This document shows positions 1-8,758 of a stretch of DNA of 43,795 bases, piece after piece. The notes under the pieces were generated by a model. It had not been told where the DNA came from. It ran no database searches and saw only the letters and a list, made by a program, of their open reading frames with translations. This stretch comes from Dehalococcoidia bacterium. Its GTDB lineage: Bacteria; Chloroflexota; Dehalococcoidia; Dehalococcoidales; JAUVZA01. The stretch lies in contig JAUVZA010000003.1 of the NCBI GenBank assembly GCA_030602805.1, positions 1 through 43,795 of the forward strand, given 5' to 3'. Each line of letters opens with the position of its first letter. The first letter of the stretch is position 1. The translations under genes were made by a program, and so were the position numbers.

Positions 1-273
1 AAACATACTCAGGGCATCGCCGATTAGACCAGCGACTAAAGGCACCTTATAACCTACCCTATCAATTAACCGACCAAACAGGATATTGGCCGGGGTATTG
101 GTTATGGAATATAGACCGATAATAAGCCCGATAATGCCAACACTGGCACCAAGCCCAGAGGCATAAAGAGCCATAACCGGTATAAGCAAGGTAGTATCAA
201 GAAAGCCAAGGAAGGTTACAACAGAGGTAATGGGTAAGACCCTTTTAGTTTGCAGTTGCTTTAATTCGTTCAT
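1..273 (-). CDS. MFS transporter, N-terminal part (runs off the window)
   Basis: The minus strand reads from an ATG at 273 with no stop to the window edge, giving 91 residues. The product starts with a short charged stretch (MNELKQLQTKR), then a first membrane helix, a second hydrophobic stretch, and the MFS loop motif GRLIDRVGYK between helices 2 and 3. It is therefore an inner-membrane transporter of the major facilitator superfamily. The substrate cannot be told from this fragment. It is divergent from proB, and the shared intergenic region holds a copy of the local GGGGCGAAGCCCC repeat. Confidence 0.8.
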   Translation of the reverse strand, partial: MNELKQLQTKRVLPITSVVTFLGFLDTTLLIPVMALYASGLGASVGIIGLIIGLYSITNTPANILFGRLIDRVGYKVPLVAGLIGDALSMF

Positions 274-320
274 TCTGTGTTGCTGGTATAATAACATATA
301 TAAGAGACTCATTGTGAAGT

Positions 321-420
321 TGTTTATTAAGGGATTAAAAGGGGCGAAGCCCCTTTAAGAAATTCCAGTCCCTCTCCCCTTATGAAGGGGAGAGGGACTA
401 AGGGTGAGGGGTTGGTAAAT
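321..420. repeat. Intergenic repeat, copy 1
   Basis: This is a roughly 100-base element made of two inverted repeats. The first is the palindrome GGGGCGAAGCCCC. The second is a longer dyad, CCTCTCCCCTT with AAGGGGAGAGG, around TATG. It is followed by a G-rich tail (AGGGTGAGGGGTTGG). Related copies occur at 2321-2400, 5739-5829, 6411-6592 and 13653-13754, all between genes. It has no coding capacity and resembles a non-autonomous MITE- or REP-like element. Confidence 0.85.
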
Positions 421-487
421 AATCCTCTCCTTGTTCAACCTGCTCCGGCTTGATATAATGGAGCCAATCCATTTAGGTTTACTATAA

Positions 488-1624
488 GTGAGAAAATCTA
501 ATCTAAACACCTCACCCTATCACCGGATAGTGGTTAAGCTTGGCACCAGCCTGCTCACTGGCGGTAGTGACCATCTGAATGAGAATATAATGTCAAGCCT
601 AGTAGCTCAGGTGGCGCAGCTTCATCGGCAGGGTCTGGAACTGCTCGTAGTCTCTTCCGGAGCTATAACCGCCGGCAGGTATAAACTGGGACTGACCAAG
701 AAGCTCAGAGGTATTCCTTTCAGGCAGGTATTCTCTTCAGTGGGGCAAGGTCGCCTGATGCTGACTTATGAGCAACTGTTCAGCCGGCATAATATTACTG
801 TAGCTCAGGCTTTGCTGACCAAGGCTGACCTTTCCGACCGGGCTGGCTATCTGAATGCCCGCAATACCCTTTTGGCTTTGCTGGAGCTTCGGGTATTGTG
901 TATTGTCAATGAGAATGATGTGGTGGCGGTGGATGAGATTCAGGAGGCTAAATTTGGCGATAACGATAACCTGTCAGCTATGGTAGCTAATCTGGTTGAT
1001 GCTGACCTGTTGTTACTTCTTACTGATATTGCCGGACTATATACTGCTGACCCCCGCCGTGACCATGATGCCCGTCTTATTCCACATGTGGAGAGGATAG
1101 ATTCAAAGATTGAGCAGTTGGCGGCCGATACGGCTGGCAGCCTTGGTATCGGTGGTATGATGACCAAAATAGAGGCAGCCAAGCTGGCTACTGCCTCCGG
1201 GATAACCGTAGTTATTGCCGATGGTGGAGAGCCGGATGTTATTGTAAAGCTAGCCGCTGGTGAGGCTATAGGCACCTGTTTTTGGCCACTTACCGATAAG
1301 CTTGAGAGCCGCAAGCGCTGGATGGTTAGTGGTCTTTCTACCCGAGGTGGGCTGGTGGTAGATTCCGGGGCAGCCCGGGCGTTGAGAAAGCAGAACCGAA
1401 GCCTGCTGGCAACTGGGATTAAGAAAGTTGAGGGCGATTTTCAGCGGGGTGATGTGGTAACTGTCTATGACCACAAGGGGGCTATACTTGGCTGTGGCAT
1501 AACCAACTATAGCTCATCTGATATTGGCATTATTAAAGGCGCTCATTCCAAGAAAATTGCCACCCTCCTTGGCTATGACTACGGCTCCGAAGTAGTGCAC
1601 CGCAATAACCTGGTGGTATTATAG
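488..1624 (+). CDS. proB: Glutamate 5-kinase
   Basis: This enzyme phosphorylates glutamate to gamma-glutamyl phosphate, the first step of proline synthesis, in the cytoplasm. The 378 residues match the full two-domain form. The amino-acid kinase domain covers about residues 12-265, with the nucleotide-binding start VVKLGTSLLTGG, the NENDVV stretch and FGDNDNLSA. A PUA domain covers about 280-370 and starts at RGGLVVDSGAARAL. The start is GTG. The partner gene proA lies 800 bases downstream but is separated by an unrelated ORF and a repeat, so the usual tight proBA coupling is broken. Confidence 0.95.
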   Translation: MRKSNLNTSPYHRIVVKLGTSLLTGGSDHLNENIMSSLVAQVAQLHRQGLELLVVSSGAITAGRYKLGLTKKLRGIPFRQVFSSVGQGRLMLTYEQLFSRHNITVAQALLTKADLSDRAGYLNARNTLLALLELRVLCIVNENDVVAVDEIQEAKFGDNDNLSAMVANLVDADLLLLLTDIAGLYTADPRRDHDARLIPHVERIDSKIEQLAADTAGSLGIGGMMTKIEAAKLATASGITVVIADGGEPDVIVKLAAGEAIGTCFWPLTDKLESRKRWMVSGLSTRGGLVVDSGAARALRKQNRSLLATGIKKVEGDFQRGDVVTVYDHKGAILGCGITNYSSSDIGIIKGAHSKKIATLLGYDYGSEVVHRNNLVVL

Positions 1625-1635
1625 ATTTAAAGAAA

Positions 1636-2295
1636 ATGAATGACATTATCACAAATATGCGAACTAATTTGGAAAAAGCACATGTGCTAGGTATTCCAGA
1701 GTATATAAAGAATCTACAGGCTATTTCCGATAGTTTGGAAGGCTTTCGCCTTGAGGATAAAGCAGCACTCATGTTTGCCAGAGCGGGTTGTAGTGTGACT
1801 ATTAGAAAGCGAGCAGAACCTCCTGACTTAACTCTCAGATTCAACAGTGAACAATCCTATGCAGAAGTGAAGCACTTTAGAATGAAGGGTCAAGATAGAA
1901 TTGACGCTGCTAAAATGAGTGAGCCAGGTGATGAACTAGAACTCTATGGCGATACAGTTCCACTAGAAGGTAAGCCTGCTTGGGAGCAGGTTTATAATGT
2001 GGCTAAAAAGAAGATAACGCAATATACGGAACACGCCCCTAATATCTTGGTCATTGAGAGTAGCAGCACTAGTATTGAATATACAGAGATAGATACGGCA
2101 ATAGGTAAGATTAACGAAGACGTTCGTTCCGGCAAATGTCAGGGATTCGCCAAACTAAATGGCATTTTATTGACGTCGGATTGGAATAATATCTCTCAAC
2201 AATGGCGAAATGTATTCTTTTACTGCACAAGCAATCCTGCTGTTTCGCTTAGTCGGGAAGTTTCCAGTTTGCTTGATAAGATTTGTTTTGGCTAA
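1636..2295 (+). CDS. Orphan protein with a possible PD-(D/E)XK nuclease core
   Basis: I do not recognise the family of this 219-residue soluble protein. The segment FARAGCSVTIRKRAEPPDL followed about 15 residues later by SYAEVKHF fits the PD...(E)xK pattern of the restriction-endonuclease fold (PPD near residue 64, EVK near 78). The rest is mixed alpha/beta with no membrane segment. It starts 11 bases after the proB stop with only a weak ribosome site and is followed by repeat copy 2. It lies between proB and proA and has no obvious role in proline synthesis. The nuclease reading is inference from one motif; a diverged binding domain is equally possible. Confidence 0.6.
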   Translation: MNDIITNMRTNLEKAHVLGIPEYIKNLQAISDSLEGFRLEDKAALMFARAGCSVTIRKRAEPPDLTLRFNSEQSYAEVKHFRMKGQDRIDAAKMSEPGDELELYGDTVPLEGKPAWEQVYNVAKKKITQYTEHAPNILVIESSSTSIEYTEIDTAIGKINEDVRSGKCQGFAKLNGILLTSDWNNISQQWRNVFFYCTSNPAVSLSREVSSLLDKICFG

Positions 2296-2320
2296 CTGAT
2301 GTCGGCCAGCTAATAAAATC

Positions 2321-2400
2321 AGGGTGTTAGAGGGGCGAAGCCCCTCTCAAAAAATACTTCCCCTTCCCCTGGGGAAGGGGATAAAGGGGATGGGGTTACC
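2321..2400. repeat. Intergenic repeat, copy 2
   Basis: This is a shorter copy of the same family. It has the palindrome AGGGGCGAAGCCCCT, then CTTCCCCTTCCCC facing GGGGAAGGGG, then a G-rich tail ending GGGATGGGGTTACC. It lies between the orphan gene and proA. Confidence 0.85.
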
Positions 2401-2428
2401 ATATAAAATGCTAATAGGAGTTTGAGAT

Positions 2429-3703
2429 ATGGAATCAGCAGTTGAAGAACTCAAAGAAAAGGGTAGGGCAGCTAAGGCAGCGTCTCGGCGGATGGCTTAC
2501 CTGCCAACTGAAGTCAAGAATCAAGCTTTACATAATGTTGCCGATGACCTGCTAGCTAAAAAGGATGAAGTCCTGGCAGCCAATCAAATTGACTATAAGG
2601 AAGCTGAGGCATCAGGGATGAATGCGGCTATGCTTGACCGCTTGTTCCTATCATCCAGCCGCCTTGAGTCTATAGCTCAGGATGTGCTGGCGGTGGCAGC
2701 TCTTCCTGACCCGGTGGGAGAGGTATTTGATATGCGAACCCTGCCTAATGGCTTGCTGATAGGTAGGAAGCGGGTTCCATTGGGTGTAATCGGGGCTATC
2801 TATGAGAGCCGACCCAACGTTACTATAGATATCTCTGTCCTTTGCCTGAAGTCAGGTAATGCCATTATCCTCAGGGGTGGCAGGGAGGCAATTCGCTCCA
2901 ATAGCGCCTTAGCTGAGGTGGTTCAGGAAGCCTGTAAACGGGCTGGAGTGCCTGATGGGGCAGTAAACTTTATTGAGAATACTGACCGAGCCCTGGTTAA
3001 TCACCTGCTTAAGATGGGGGACATTATTGACCTGCTTATTCCTCGAGGTGGAGCCGGGCTGATAAAATTTGTCACCGAGAATGCGGCTATGCCCGTGGTT
3101 AGCGGCGGGGTGGGTGTTTGTCATACCTATGTTGATAAGAGTGCTGATGTGGCTAAGGCGGTGGCTATCGCTTTTAATGCCAAGGTGCAGCGACCCACAG
3201 TATGCAATGCTTTGGATACTTTGCTGGTTCATGCTGCTCTTGCTCAGCGCTACCTACCCATAATAGCTGCTGAGTGGGCAGAGGCTGGGGTAGAGATGCA
3301 CTGTGATGAGCGGGCTTTGTCCATCCTTAAATCAAGTCCTTCATTGAAGCTGGTGCCAGCTACGGACGAGGATTGGGGCAAAGAGTTTCTGTCACTGGTG
3401 GCAGCGGTCAAGGTGGTGGATTCTCTGGATGAGGCGCTGGAGCATATTGAGCGCTATGGCTCAGGGCATTCTGAGGCTATTGTCACTGAAGGGTATCAGC
3501 CAGCAATGCGCTTTCTTAATGAGGTGGATGCTGCCTGTGTCTATGTTAATGCCAGCACCCGGTTTACTGATGGCGGTCAGTTCGGACTGGGGGCTGAGGT
3601 AGGCATTAGCACTCAGAAAATGCATGCTCGCGGTCCGTTAGGGGTAAAGGAATTGACTACCTATAAGTGGATTATTTTCGGTAGTGGGCAGGTAAGACCT
3701 TGA
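2429..3703 (+). CDS. proA: Gamma-glutamyl phosphate reductase
   Basis: This enzyme reduces gamma-glutamyl phosphate with NADPH to glutamate 5-semialdehyde, the second step of proline synthesis. The 424 residues are full length. Family marks are PLGVIGAIYESRPNVT in the cofactor-binding domain, the catalytic-cysteine loop VQRPTVCNALDTLLVH, and NASTRFTDGGQFGLGAEVGI near the end. An ATG is preceded by AGGAG (bases 2416-2420). The gene should act with proB, but the orphan gene and repeat between them suggest it may need its own promoter. Confidence 0.95.
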   Translation: MESAVEELKEKGRAAKAASRRMAYLPTEVKNQALHNVADDLLAKKDEVLAANQIDYKEAEASGMNAAMLDRLFLSSSRLESIAQDVLAVAALPDPVGEVFDMRTLPNGLLIGRKRVPLGVIGAIYESRPNVTIDISVLCLKSGNAIILRGGREAIRSNSALAEVVQEACKRAGVPDGAVNFIENTDRALVNHLLKMGDIIDLLIPRGGAGLIKFVTENAAMPVVSGGVGVCHTYVDKSADVAKAVAIAFNAKVQRPTVCNALDTLLVHAALAQRYLPIIAAEWAEAGVEMHCDERALSILKSSPSLKLVPATDEDWGKEFLSLVAAVKVVDSLDEALEHIERYGSGHSEAIVTEGYQPAMRFLNEVDAACVYVNASTRFTDGGQFGLGAEVGISTQKMHARGPLGVKELTTYKWIIFGSGQVRP

Positions 3704-3729
3704 GTGTCTAGGCTGAAGTCAATAGCTAT

Positions 3730-4881
3730 CTATTTGTAGAGAAAGTAAATTGCAGGAAAGTTGGCCAGGATTCCCACAATAGCTCCAATTTGAAACACTG
3801 AGCCAATACCAAAGTGGTCCATAGTGTAGCCAAACACCAGAGGACCGATTACCATTCCCAGACTCATAACACTCCTGGAAATGCCCATTACTGAGCCCAT
3901 CCCGCTATACTTATTGCCCAATTCTACATTGAGAGCCATCACCGCTGCTCTAGCAACGGCACCTAATATTGCCGTTGGCAGCAACATGGCAAGCAACATT
4001 CCACCAGCAGGCATATGGGGGATAAAAAAGACAAAGATAGGAGCAGTAATACTGCCAATTACTATTAGTCTCTTCTTGTTAAGCCGGTCAGCCAGAGGCC
4101 CAAGTAGCCCCTGGGCGAACGCACCGCTCAACATAAAAATAGAAAGCACTGCCCCTATGCCTGTCACACTCATCCCCATAGTAGAAACCGCCAGTAGGGG
4201 TAGAAAAGCAGAGATGCCCTGCCTGTAGAAAGCTCGGCTAGCTAGGGAAAGGCTTATTGCTTTGACCTTATTATCTCGTATTATTGTCTTTAATGGGGCG
4301 CTAGGAGCTTTTTTACTCCGTTCAGAAGACGATTCAACGGTAGGAACGAGGAGAATAAGCAGGATGAGAGCCAAGGCGGTGAACCCAGCCATAGCGTAGA
4401 AGCCGGCATTCATGTAAAAGGTATCGGCTAGAAACCCGCCCAGAAATGGTCCGGACCCCATCCCGAGGAACATTGACATAGAGAAAAGGTTCATGTAGGT
4501 ACCCTCTCGCCCCTTGGGGATGAGGTCGCCGATGTAGGCGTGAGCTATAGGTATAACCATAGCTGAGGCTACTCCGTGGAGAAGTCGGACGGAGGTCAGC
4601 ATATACATATTAGAGGCCCAGGCGTAAGAGAGGGATATGATGGTGTAAGCAAGCAGACCCAGGCCGATAAATATCTTCCGACCCCTGCGGTCGGAAAGCC
4701 TGCCCATGATAGGCATGAATATCGTCCGCGATAGAGCAAATCCTGAATACATGAGACCTAGCCACAGGCCAGAGGCACCCATGCTCTCTGCATAGAGGGG
4801 CATAAGGGGAGATATGATGCCCATGCCCAGCACGGCGGTAAAGACAACGGCAAATAAAGTTATAAATGCCTTTTTATTCAT
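3730..4881 (-). CDS. MFS transporter, probable drug or metabolite efflux
   Basis: This is a 383-residue membrane protein with about twelve hydrophobic helices. It carries the MFS motif GRLSDRRGRKIF after helix 2, repeated more weakly as GPLADRLNKKRL in the second half. Its length and the helix 4-5 region (VIPIAHAYIGDLIPKGREG) are typical of drug:proton antiporters of the 12-helix group. The substrate cannot be deduced. It converges on proA from the opposite strand, with 26 bases between stops, and lies 54 bases downstream of rph on the same strand. Confidence 0.85.
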   Translation of the reverse strand: MNKKAFITLFAVVFTAVLGMGIISPLMPLYAESMGASGLWLGLMYSGFALSRTIFMPIMGRLSDRRGRKIFIGLGLLAYTIISLSYAWASNMYMLTSVRLLHGVASAMVIPIAHAYIGDLIPKGREGTYMNLFSMSMFLGMGSGPFLGGFLADTFYMNAGFYAMAGFTALALILLILLVPTVESSSERSKKAPSAPLKTIIRDNKVKAISLSLASRAFYRQGISAFLPLLAVSTMGMSVTGIGAVLSIFMLSGAFAQGLLGPLADRLNKKRLIVIGSITAPIFVFFIPHMPAGGMLLAMLLPTAILGAVARAAVMALNVELGNKYSGMGSVMGISRSVMSLGMVIGPLVFGYTMDHFGIGSVFQIGAIVGILANFPAIYFLYK

Positions 4882-4935
4882 AAAAGCCTTATAAGTTGAT
4901 TATCTTCAGTAGCGGGCAGGCGCATCCCGAGATAC

Positions 4936-5667
4936 TTATCTTGCCCTTGGCGCCTCCAGGGCAGCTTGTTGGATTTGAAACAGTTGCTTGATGCCCTTTT
5001 CGGCTAGAGAGAGTAGGGAATCAATAGTCTCCTTAGTGAAGGGTTTGGCCTCAGCCGTGCCCTGAACCTCAACAAATTCCCCTTTGCTGGTCATCACCAC
5101 ATTGAAGTCAACCTCAGCTTTGCAGTCTTCATCGTAGCATAGGTCTAATAGCCGATAGCTATGCACGATGCCGACGCTGGTGGCAGCTACCGCACTCTTT
5201 AGGGGTATAGATGATATTACACCCATATTGGCTAGGGTTTGCATTGCTTGATGTAGGGCTAGATAAGAGCCAGTAATGGCGGCAGTTCTGGTGCCACCAT
5301 CTGCCTGTAATACATCACAATCTACAATTAGAGTTCTCTCCCCTAGTGCATTAAGGTCGGTTACTGCCCGCAGCGAGCGCCCGATGAGGCGCTGGATTTC
5401 CTGGCTTCTACCAGCAACCCTGCCCAGCGACGAATCACGAGGAGTGCGGGTAACCGTGGAGCGGGGCAGCATGGCATATTCAGCGGTAATCCAGCCACTG
5501 CCTTCTCCTCTGAGGAAGCCTGGTACCCTCTCCTCCACACTAACCGAGCACAGCACCCGGGTTTTTCCTAGTTCTATTAGGGCTGAGCCTTCAGCGAAAC
5601 TCTGGACCCCAGGAGTTATTTGTATCGGTCGCAGCTCATCCCAGGCACGACCGTCGGCTCGTTTCAC
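4936..5667 (-). CDS. rph: Ribonuclease PH
   Basis: This phosphorolytic 3'-5' exoribonuclease trims tRNA 3' ends. Family marks are [13 protein letters not shown] at the start, the phosphate-binding area [29 protein letters not shown], and [19 protein letters not shown] around the active site. A longer reading frame opens at a TTG at 5724. I prefer the GTG at 5667 because a perfect AGGAGG lies 7 bases before it, and the resulting 243-residue protein begins close to the conserved RADGR as in the family. It is the first gene before the MFS transporter and follows repeat copy 3. Confidence 0.92.
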   Translation of the reverse strand: MKRADGRAWDELRPIQITPGVQSFAEGSALIELGKTRVLCSVSVEERVPGFLRGEGSGWITAEYAMLPRSTVTRTPRDSSLGRVAGRSQEIQRLIGRSLRAVTDLNALGERTLIVDCDVLQADGGTRTAAITGSYLALHQAMQTLANMGVISSIPLKSAVAATSVGIVHSYRLLDLCYDEDCKAEVDFNVVMTSKGEFVEVQGTAEAKPFTKETIDSLLSLAEKGIKQLFQIQQAALEAPRAR

Positions 5668-5738
5668 TAGGTCTCCTCCTAGAGATGTGTCTTTGAGTAT
5701 AGCATTGATAGGTGGTAATGGCAATTAAGCTTTTATTT

Positions 5739-5829
5739 GGTAACCCTCCCCTTTATCCCCTTCCCCTTGATAAGGGGAAGGGGAAGATTTTATAAAGAGG
5801 GGCTTCGCCCCTCTTAAACACCCTTTCTT
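5739..5829. repeat. Intergenic repeat, copy 3 (inverted)
   Basis: This copy is in the opposite orientation to copies 1 and 2. It reads GGTAACCCTCCCCTTTATCC, then CTTCCCC...GGGGAAGG, then AGAGGGGCTTCGCCCCTCTT. It separates rph from the plus-strand hypothetical gene. Confidence 0.85.
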
Positions 5830-5882
5830 AGTTAGCGACTAGGTTGCATACTCTTAGTAAGGCACTACAGTGGAGGTTAAAG

Positions 5883-6395
5883 ATGGACAGTGTATGGAAT
5901 ACCATTGGCGTGATACTAGCTACCGGCGTGGTAATGGTCTTAGGTTATTGGGCACAGCATTATTGGACGGGTAAACGTGAAATAAGTAGTGCTAGAAGAA
6001 AGTACAGAGAGCGTGTTATCATCCCAATAAAAGAAACTTTAACAAAACTTGGGACTAATTTAGAGTGGAGCAAGTTTATGGATACTGTGCACAAGGCTAA
6101 GGAGGAAGACAGTTCGATAGACACGGAAGAAGTGCGAGAGTTAGAAGAGTCTATAAAGTCCACGAGACGAAGTAGCATGATTGAAACACTTACAGAAACA
6201 ATACCTTTAATCGCTACCATTACTAATGAGGATACAAGGGGATTTTTACGAGGGGTATTTCTTGAATCTGCTGTCATTTCTCCAGTTCTTTCTGAAGAAC
6301 TTAAAAGGAAACTTCATGTTACTGATGAAGATATCAGGGCGAAATTGAATTTGACTTATAAGAAACTGGAAGACTATGTTGCTCTAGCTGACTAG
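5883..6395 (+). CDS. Single-span membrane protein of unknown function
   Basis: I do not recognise this protein. From the ATG at 5883 (GGAGG 6 bases upstream) it has 170 residues. One N-terminal membrane helix (TIGVILATGVVMVLGYWA, about residues 6-24) is followed by a basic stop-transfer region and a helical, charged cytoplasmic part with probable coiled-coil character (about 40-100), then DTRGFLRGVFLESAVISPV. The frame is open to 5844, but that start lacks a ribosome site. The gene is bracketed by repeat copies 3 and 4, as if inserted as a cassette. Confidence 0.65.
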   Translation: MDSVWNTIGVILATGVVMVLGYWAQHYWTGKREISSARRKYRERVIIPIKETLTKLGTNLEWSKFMDTVHKAKEEDSSIDTEEVRELEESIKSTRRSSMIETLTETIPLIATITNEDTRGFLRGVFLESAVISPVLSEELKRKLHVTDEDIRAKLNLTYKKLEDYVALAD

Positions 6396-6410
6396 GGGTA
6401 AAATAGCTAT

Positions 6411-6592
6411 TATGAGCGGAAGCCCCTCTTAAACGCCCCCTCTTGCGGTTATTTAGTAAAGGGGTTAAAAGGGACGAAAGTCATCATAAGAAGATGTTCA
6501 TATTATAATTCTCTTCCCCCTCCCTTCATAAGGGAGGGGGATAAAGGGGGTGGGTTACTTAATAGAAACCTAAAGGGTGAGGGGTTGATAAA
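6411..6592. repeat. Intergenic repeat, copy 4 (composite or decayed)
   Basis: This region holds pieces of the family in unusual order: GAAGCCCCTCTTAAACGCCC, then AAAGGGGTTAAAAGGGACGAA, then CTTCCCCCTCC...GGGAGGGGGATAAAGG, then a second G-rich tail CTAAAGGGTGAGGGGTTG. It looks like two overlapping or nested copies, partly decayed. Confidence 0.7.
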
Positions 6593-6642
6593 ACTACCTC
6601 TTTCTTAGTAGATAACATCTAAGTCGTGAGCTTTGACCCTCT

Positions 6643-7599
6643 GTGGTGGGGGCTGGTAGAATGGGGGCTGTGAATATCAGCCCGGAAATCATTAGCCTGA
6701 TAGAAGAACTCAGGAATGACAGAACTCACGGTGCCAGCCAGTTGGCAAGGCGGGCAGCGAAGGTATTAAAGATTGCGGCTGAGCATAGCCAGGTAGATAG
6801 CGCTGAGCAGTTTTTGCTGGAGCAGAGAGAAATAGGAGAGAGGTTAATGTCGGCTCATCCAGCTATGGCACCGGTATTTAATATCGTCAACGGTTTGCTT
6901 AACACTATAGCTGGTAAAGCTACGGAGATGGAATTAGATTCAATTAGGCGCTTTACCATGTCTAGGGCTGATGAAGTAACCAGAGGTTCATTAGAGGCTA
7001 TAGCTCAGATTGCGAAATATGGCTCTGAGCTGATTGCTGGCGGCGACAGAATAATGACTCATAGCTATAGTTCAACAGTGGTGGCAGTGCTAAAGGCAGC
7101 CTTTACTAAACATAGGGATATTGAGGTGATTATTACCAGGTCGGGTCCAGGCGGCACTGGTGAGAGGATTGCCCGAGAGCTTGAGCTTTATGGAATACCA
7201 AGTACCTTTATTGATGATGCGGCTATGGGGTTTTATGTGTCAACGGTAAATAAGGTTATGGTCGGTGCCGACAGAGTATGCGCTGATGGCAAAATTGTTA
7301 ATGGAATAGGCACTTATCAACTAGCCCTAGTTGCTGAGAGAGCCAGCATTCCTTTTTATGTATTATGTGAGACGCTTAAATTTGACCCTAGGCTAAGGAG
7401 TGATGCGGTTGATTTGGAGGAGAAAGAGCCATCGGAGGTTGTTGGAGCGGGGAGGTTGCCGCCGGGGGTTAAGGTTAAAAACCCTTACTTTGACATTACC
7501 CCGCTGGAGCTGATTACCGGAATAGTTACCGAGAATGGTTTGCTTATGTCAGAAGAAGTTACCGGTTATATGCAAAAGTATCTAATTAAAGATAACTAG
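6643..7599 (+). CDS. eIF-2B alpha / ribose-1,5-bisphosphate isomerase family protein
   Basis: This 318-residue protein belongs to the eIF2B-alpha/MtnA/R15P-isomerase superfamily. Family marks are the helical N-terminal half and then IMTHSYSSTVVAVLKAAF, VIITRSGPGGTGERIARELE, STFIDDAAMGFYV, VMVGADRVCADGKIVNGIGT and FYVLCETLKFDP. The aspartate in VGADRV matches the catalytic position of sugar-phosphate isomerases in the family. The usual catalytic-cysteine loop reads SGPGGTG here, so the exact reaction is uncertain. It is not a typical MtnA. The start may be GTG 6643 or ATG 6661 (MGAVNISPE); the latter fits the family N-terminus better. It converges on the Nudix gene with no gap between stops. 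Confidence 0.8.
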   Translation: MVGAGRMGAVNISPEIISLIEELRNDRTHGASQLARRAAKVLKIAAEHSQVDSAEQFLLEQREIGERLMSAHPAMAPVFNIVNGLLNTIAGKATEMELDSIRRFTMSRADEVTRGSLEAIAQIAKYGSELIAGGDRIMTHSYSSTVVAVLKAAFTKHRDIEVIITRSGPGGTGERIARELELYGIPSTFIDDAAMGFYVSTVNKVMVGADRVCADGKIVNGIGTYQLALVAERASIPFYVLCETLKFDPRLRSDAVDLEEKEPSEVVGAGRLPPGVKVKNPYFDITPLELITGIVTENGLLMSEEVTGYMQKYLIKDN

Positions 7600-8004
7600 C
7601 TACTTATATACCCTGGCTAGGGTCTCCTTGAGCATAGGCACGGTCTGATAGTTATCTATATCTTTGGGTGCTATCCACTTCATCTCTTTGTGTTCCCAGT
7701 CGATTTTGATTTTACCTCGGTCTTTTATGTGAAAAAGATAAGGGTGAACCATCCATTTAACGCCGAGCTTTTCATCTTCAATCAGTAAAGGTTTCCCCCT
7801 TTTTACTAATTTAAGGTCTTCCCCACACAGGCTGGTTTCCTCTTCCATTTCTACTAGAGCTTGCTCGTCGGCAGTCGTCTCTACATAGCCACTAACCCCT
7901 GCCCATCTTCCTTGATAGCTACCAACCTGCTGGCTGCGGCGCAAAATAAGTATCTCCCCATCAGATTCAAGGAAGCAGGTAACAACCCGTTTTTCCTGTA
8001 GCAT
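7600..8004 (-). CDS. Nudix hydrolase
   Basis: This small cytoplasmic hydrolase has 134 residues. The Nudix fold is shown by ILILRRSQQVGSYQGRWAGVSGYVE leading into ALVEMEEETSL, which corresponds to the REUXEEXGU helix; the metal-binding EE pair is kept. The box is slightly irregular: the loop after the glycine is two residues shorter than the 23-residue consensus and the arginine is replaced by valine. The WEHKEMKWIAP segment is typical of Nudix proteins that clear damaged or excess nucleotides. The substrate is unknown. It lies 15 bases downstream of the pncC start region's operon partner on the same strand. Confidence 0.82.
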   Translation of the reverse strand: MLQEKRVVTCFLESDGEILILRRSQQVGSYQGRWAGVSGYVETTADEQALVEMEEETSLCGEDLKLVKRGKPLLIEDEKLGVKWMVHPYLFHIKDRGKIKIDWEHKEMKWIAPKDIDNYQTVPMLKETLARVYK

Positions 8005-8019
8005 GATTTATCATTCAGC

Positions 8020-8499
8020 CTATTTTAAACTTATCAGGTATTCTTTTAACCAGCTTAGGGCTGCCTCGGCAGCGTCTAGCTTGTTTTGCTCTCGGTTTCC
8101 CTGGAAGTTGTGTTTCCGGCTGTAGGTTATAGCCTGATGTGATAATCCAATATAGAATAGCCCCACTGGTTTCCCCGGGGTAGCCCCGCTAGGTCCAGCA
8201 ATACCAGTATCAGCTAGACATATATCTGCGGCTAGTATTTTTCTGCCGCCCTGTGCCATCTCCTCAGCCACTTGGTAGCTAACGGCACCATATTTGTTGA
8301 TGCTATCCTCTTTCACCCCGACTACTTTAATCTTGACTTCATTGGTATAAGCAGTAACCGACCCTTTATAGTAGTCAGAGCTACCAGGGACATTGGTTAT
8401 CAGGTGGGATATTAGCCCTCCAGTGGCTGATTCAACTATCCCCAGGGTTAGCCCTTTTTGACGAAGTAGGTTACCTACCTCTTGCTCTAGGTTTGCCAT
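8020..8499 (-). CDS. pncC: Nicotinamide-nucleotide amidase (CinA C-terminal domain protein)
   Basis: This enzyme deamidates nicotinamide mononucleotide to nicotinate mononucleotide for NAD recycling. The 159 residues form the stand-alone CinA C-terminal domain, without the N-terminal MoaB-like domain. Marks are TLGIVESATGGLISHLITNVPGSSDYYKGSVTAYTNEVK, the catalytic SATGG loop, GAVSYQVAEEMAQGG and ADTGIAGPSGATPGKPVGLFYIG. The Nudix gene follows 15 bases later, so the two are probably co-transcribed as a nucleotide-salvage pair. Confidence 0.9.
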   Translation of the reverse strand: MANLEQEVGNLLRQKGLTLGIVESATGGLISHLITNVPGSSDYYKGSVTAYTNEVKIKVVGVKEDSINKYGAVSYQVAEEMAQGGRKILAADICLADTGIAGPSGATPGKPVGLFYIGLSHQAITYSRKHNFQGNREQNKLDAAEAALSWLKEYLISLK

Positions 8500-8502
8500 G
8501 GC

Positions 8503-8658
8503 TTATATAAACCTTCCCATTAGCCGGTATATCGTTTTTTCATCTATCTCGTTACTACCTTGACTAAGTCTGTGCATTATCTGCTCAACTGCCTGATGCT
8601 TGCGTAAATTATAGAGGTCATCCAGTTGTGTGTCATTTTCCAGGGTAAAATTATAGGA
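8503..8658 (-). pseudogene. Short open frame ahead of pncC, possible gene remnant
   Basis: An open frame of 51 codons ends 3 bases before the pncC ATG. Its translation is plausible (DDLYNLRKHQAVEQIMHRLS, then EIDEKTIYRLMGRF), but it has no ATG, GTG or TTG near its head; the first in-frame ATG would leave only 24 residues. It may be the C-terminal remnant of a gene that once preceded pncC. I do not recognise it. Confidence 0.3.
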
Positions 8659-8758
8659 TTATTTGCCAGCTTGTTGAATTATATAGGAACTATGGGATAA
8701 AATGAAACGAGGAAGTGTCCAACACGGCTCGGATGATAAATAAGAAGGGGGTTATATT

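Noticed and set aside
940-1844. Long open frames on the opposite strand within proB and the orphan gene.
   Set aside because: They overlap well-supported genes, show no ribosome sites and have compositions expected of antisense frames. The same holds for antisense frames in proA, rph, comEC, the methyltransferase and NuoF genes.
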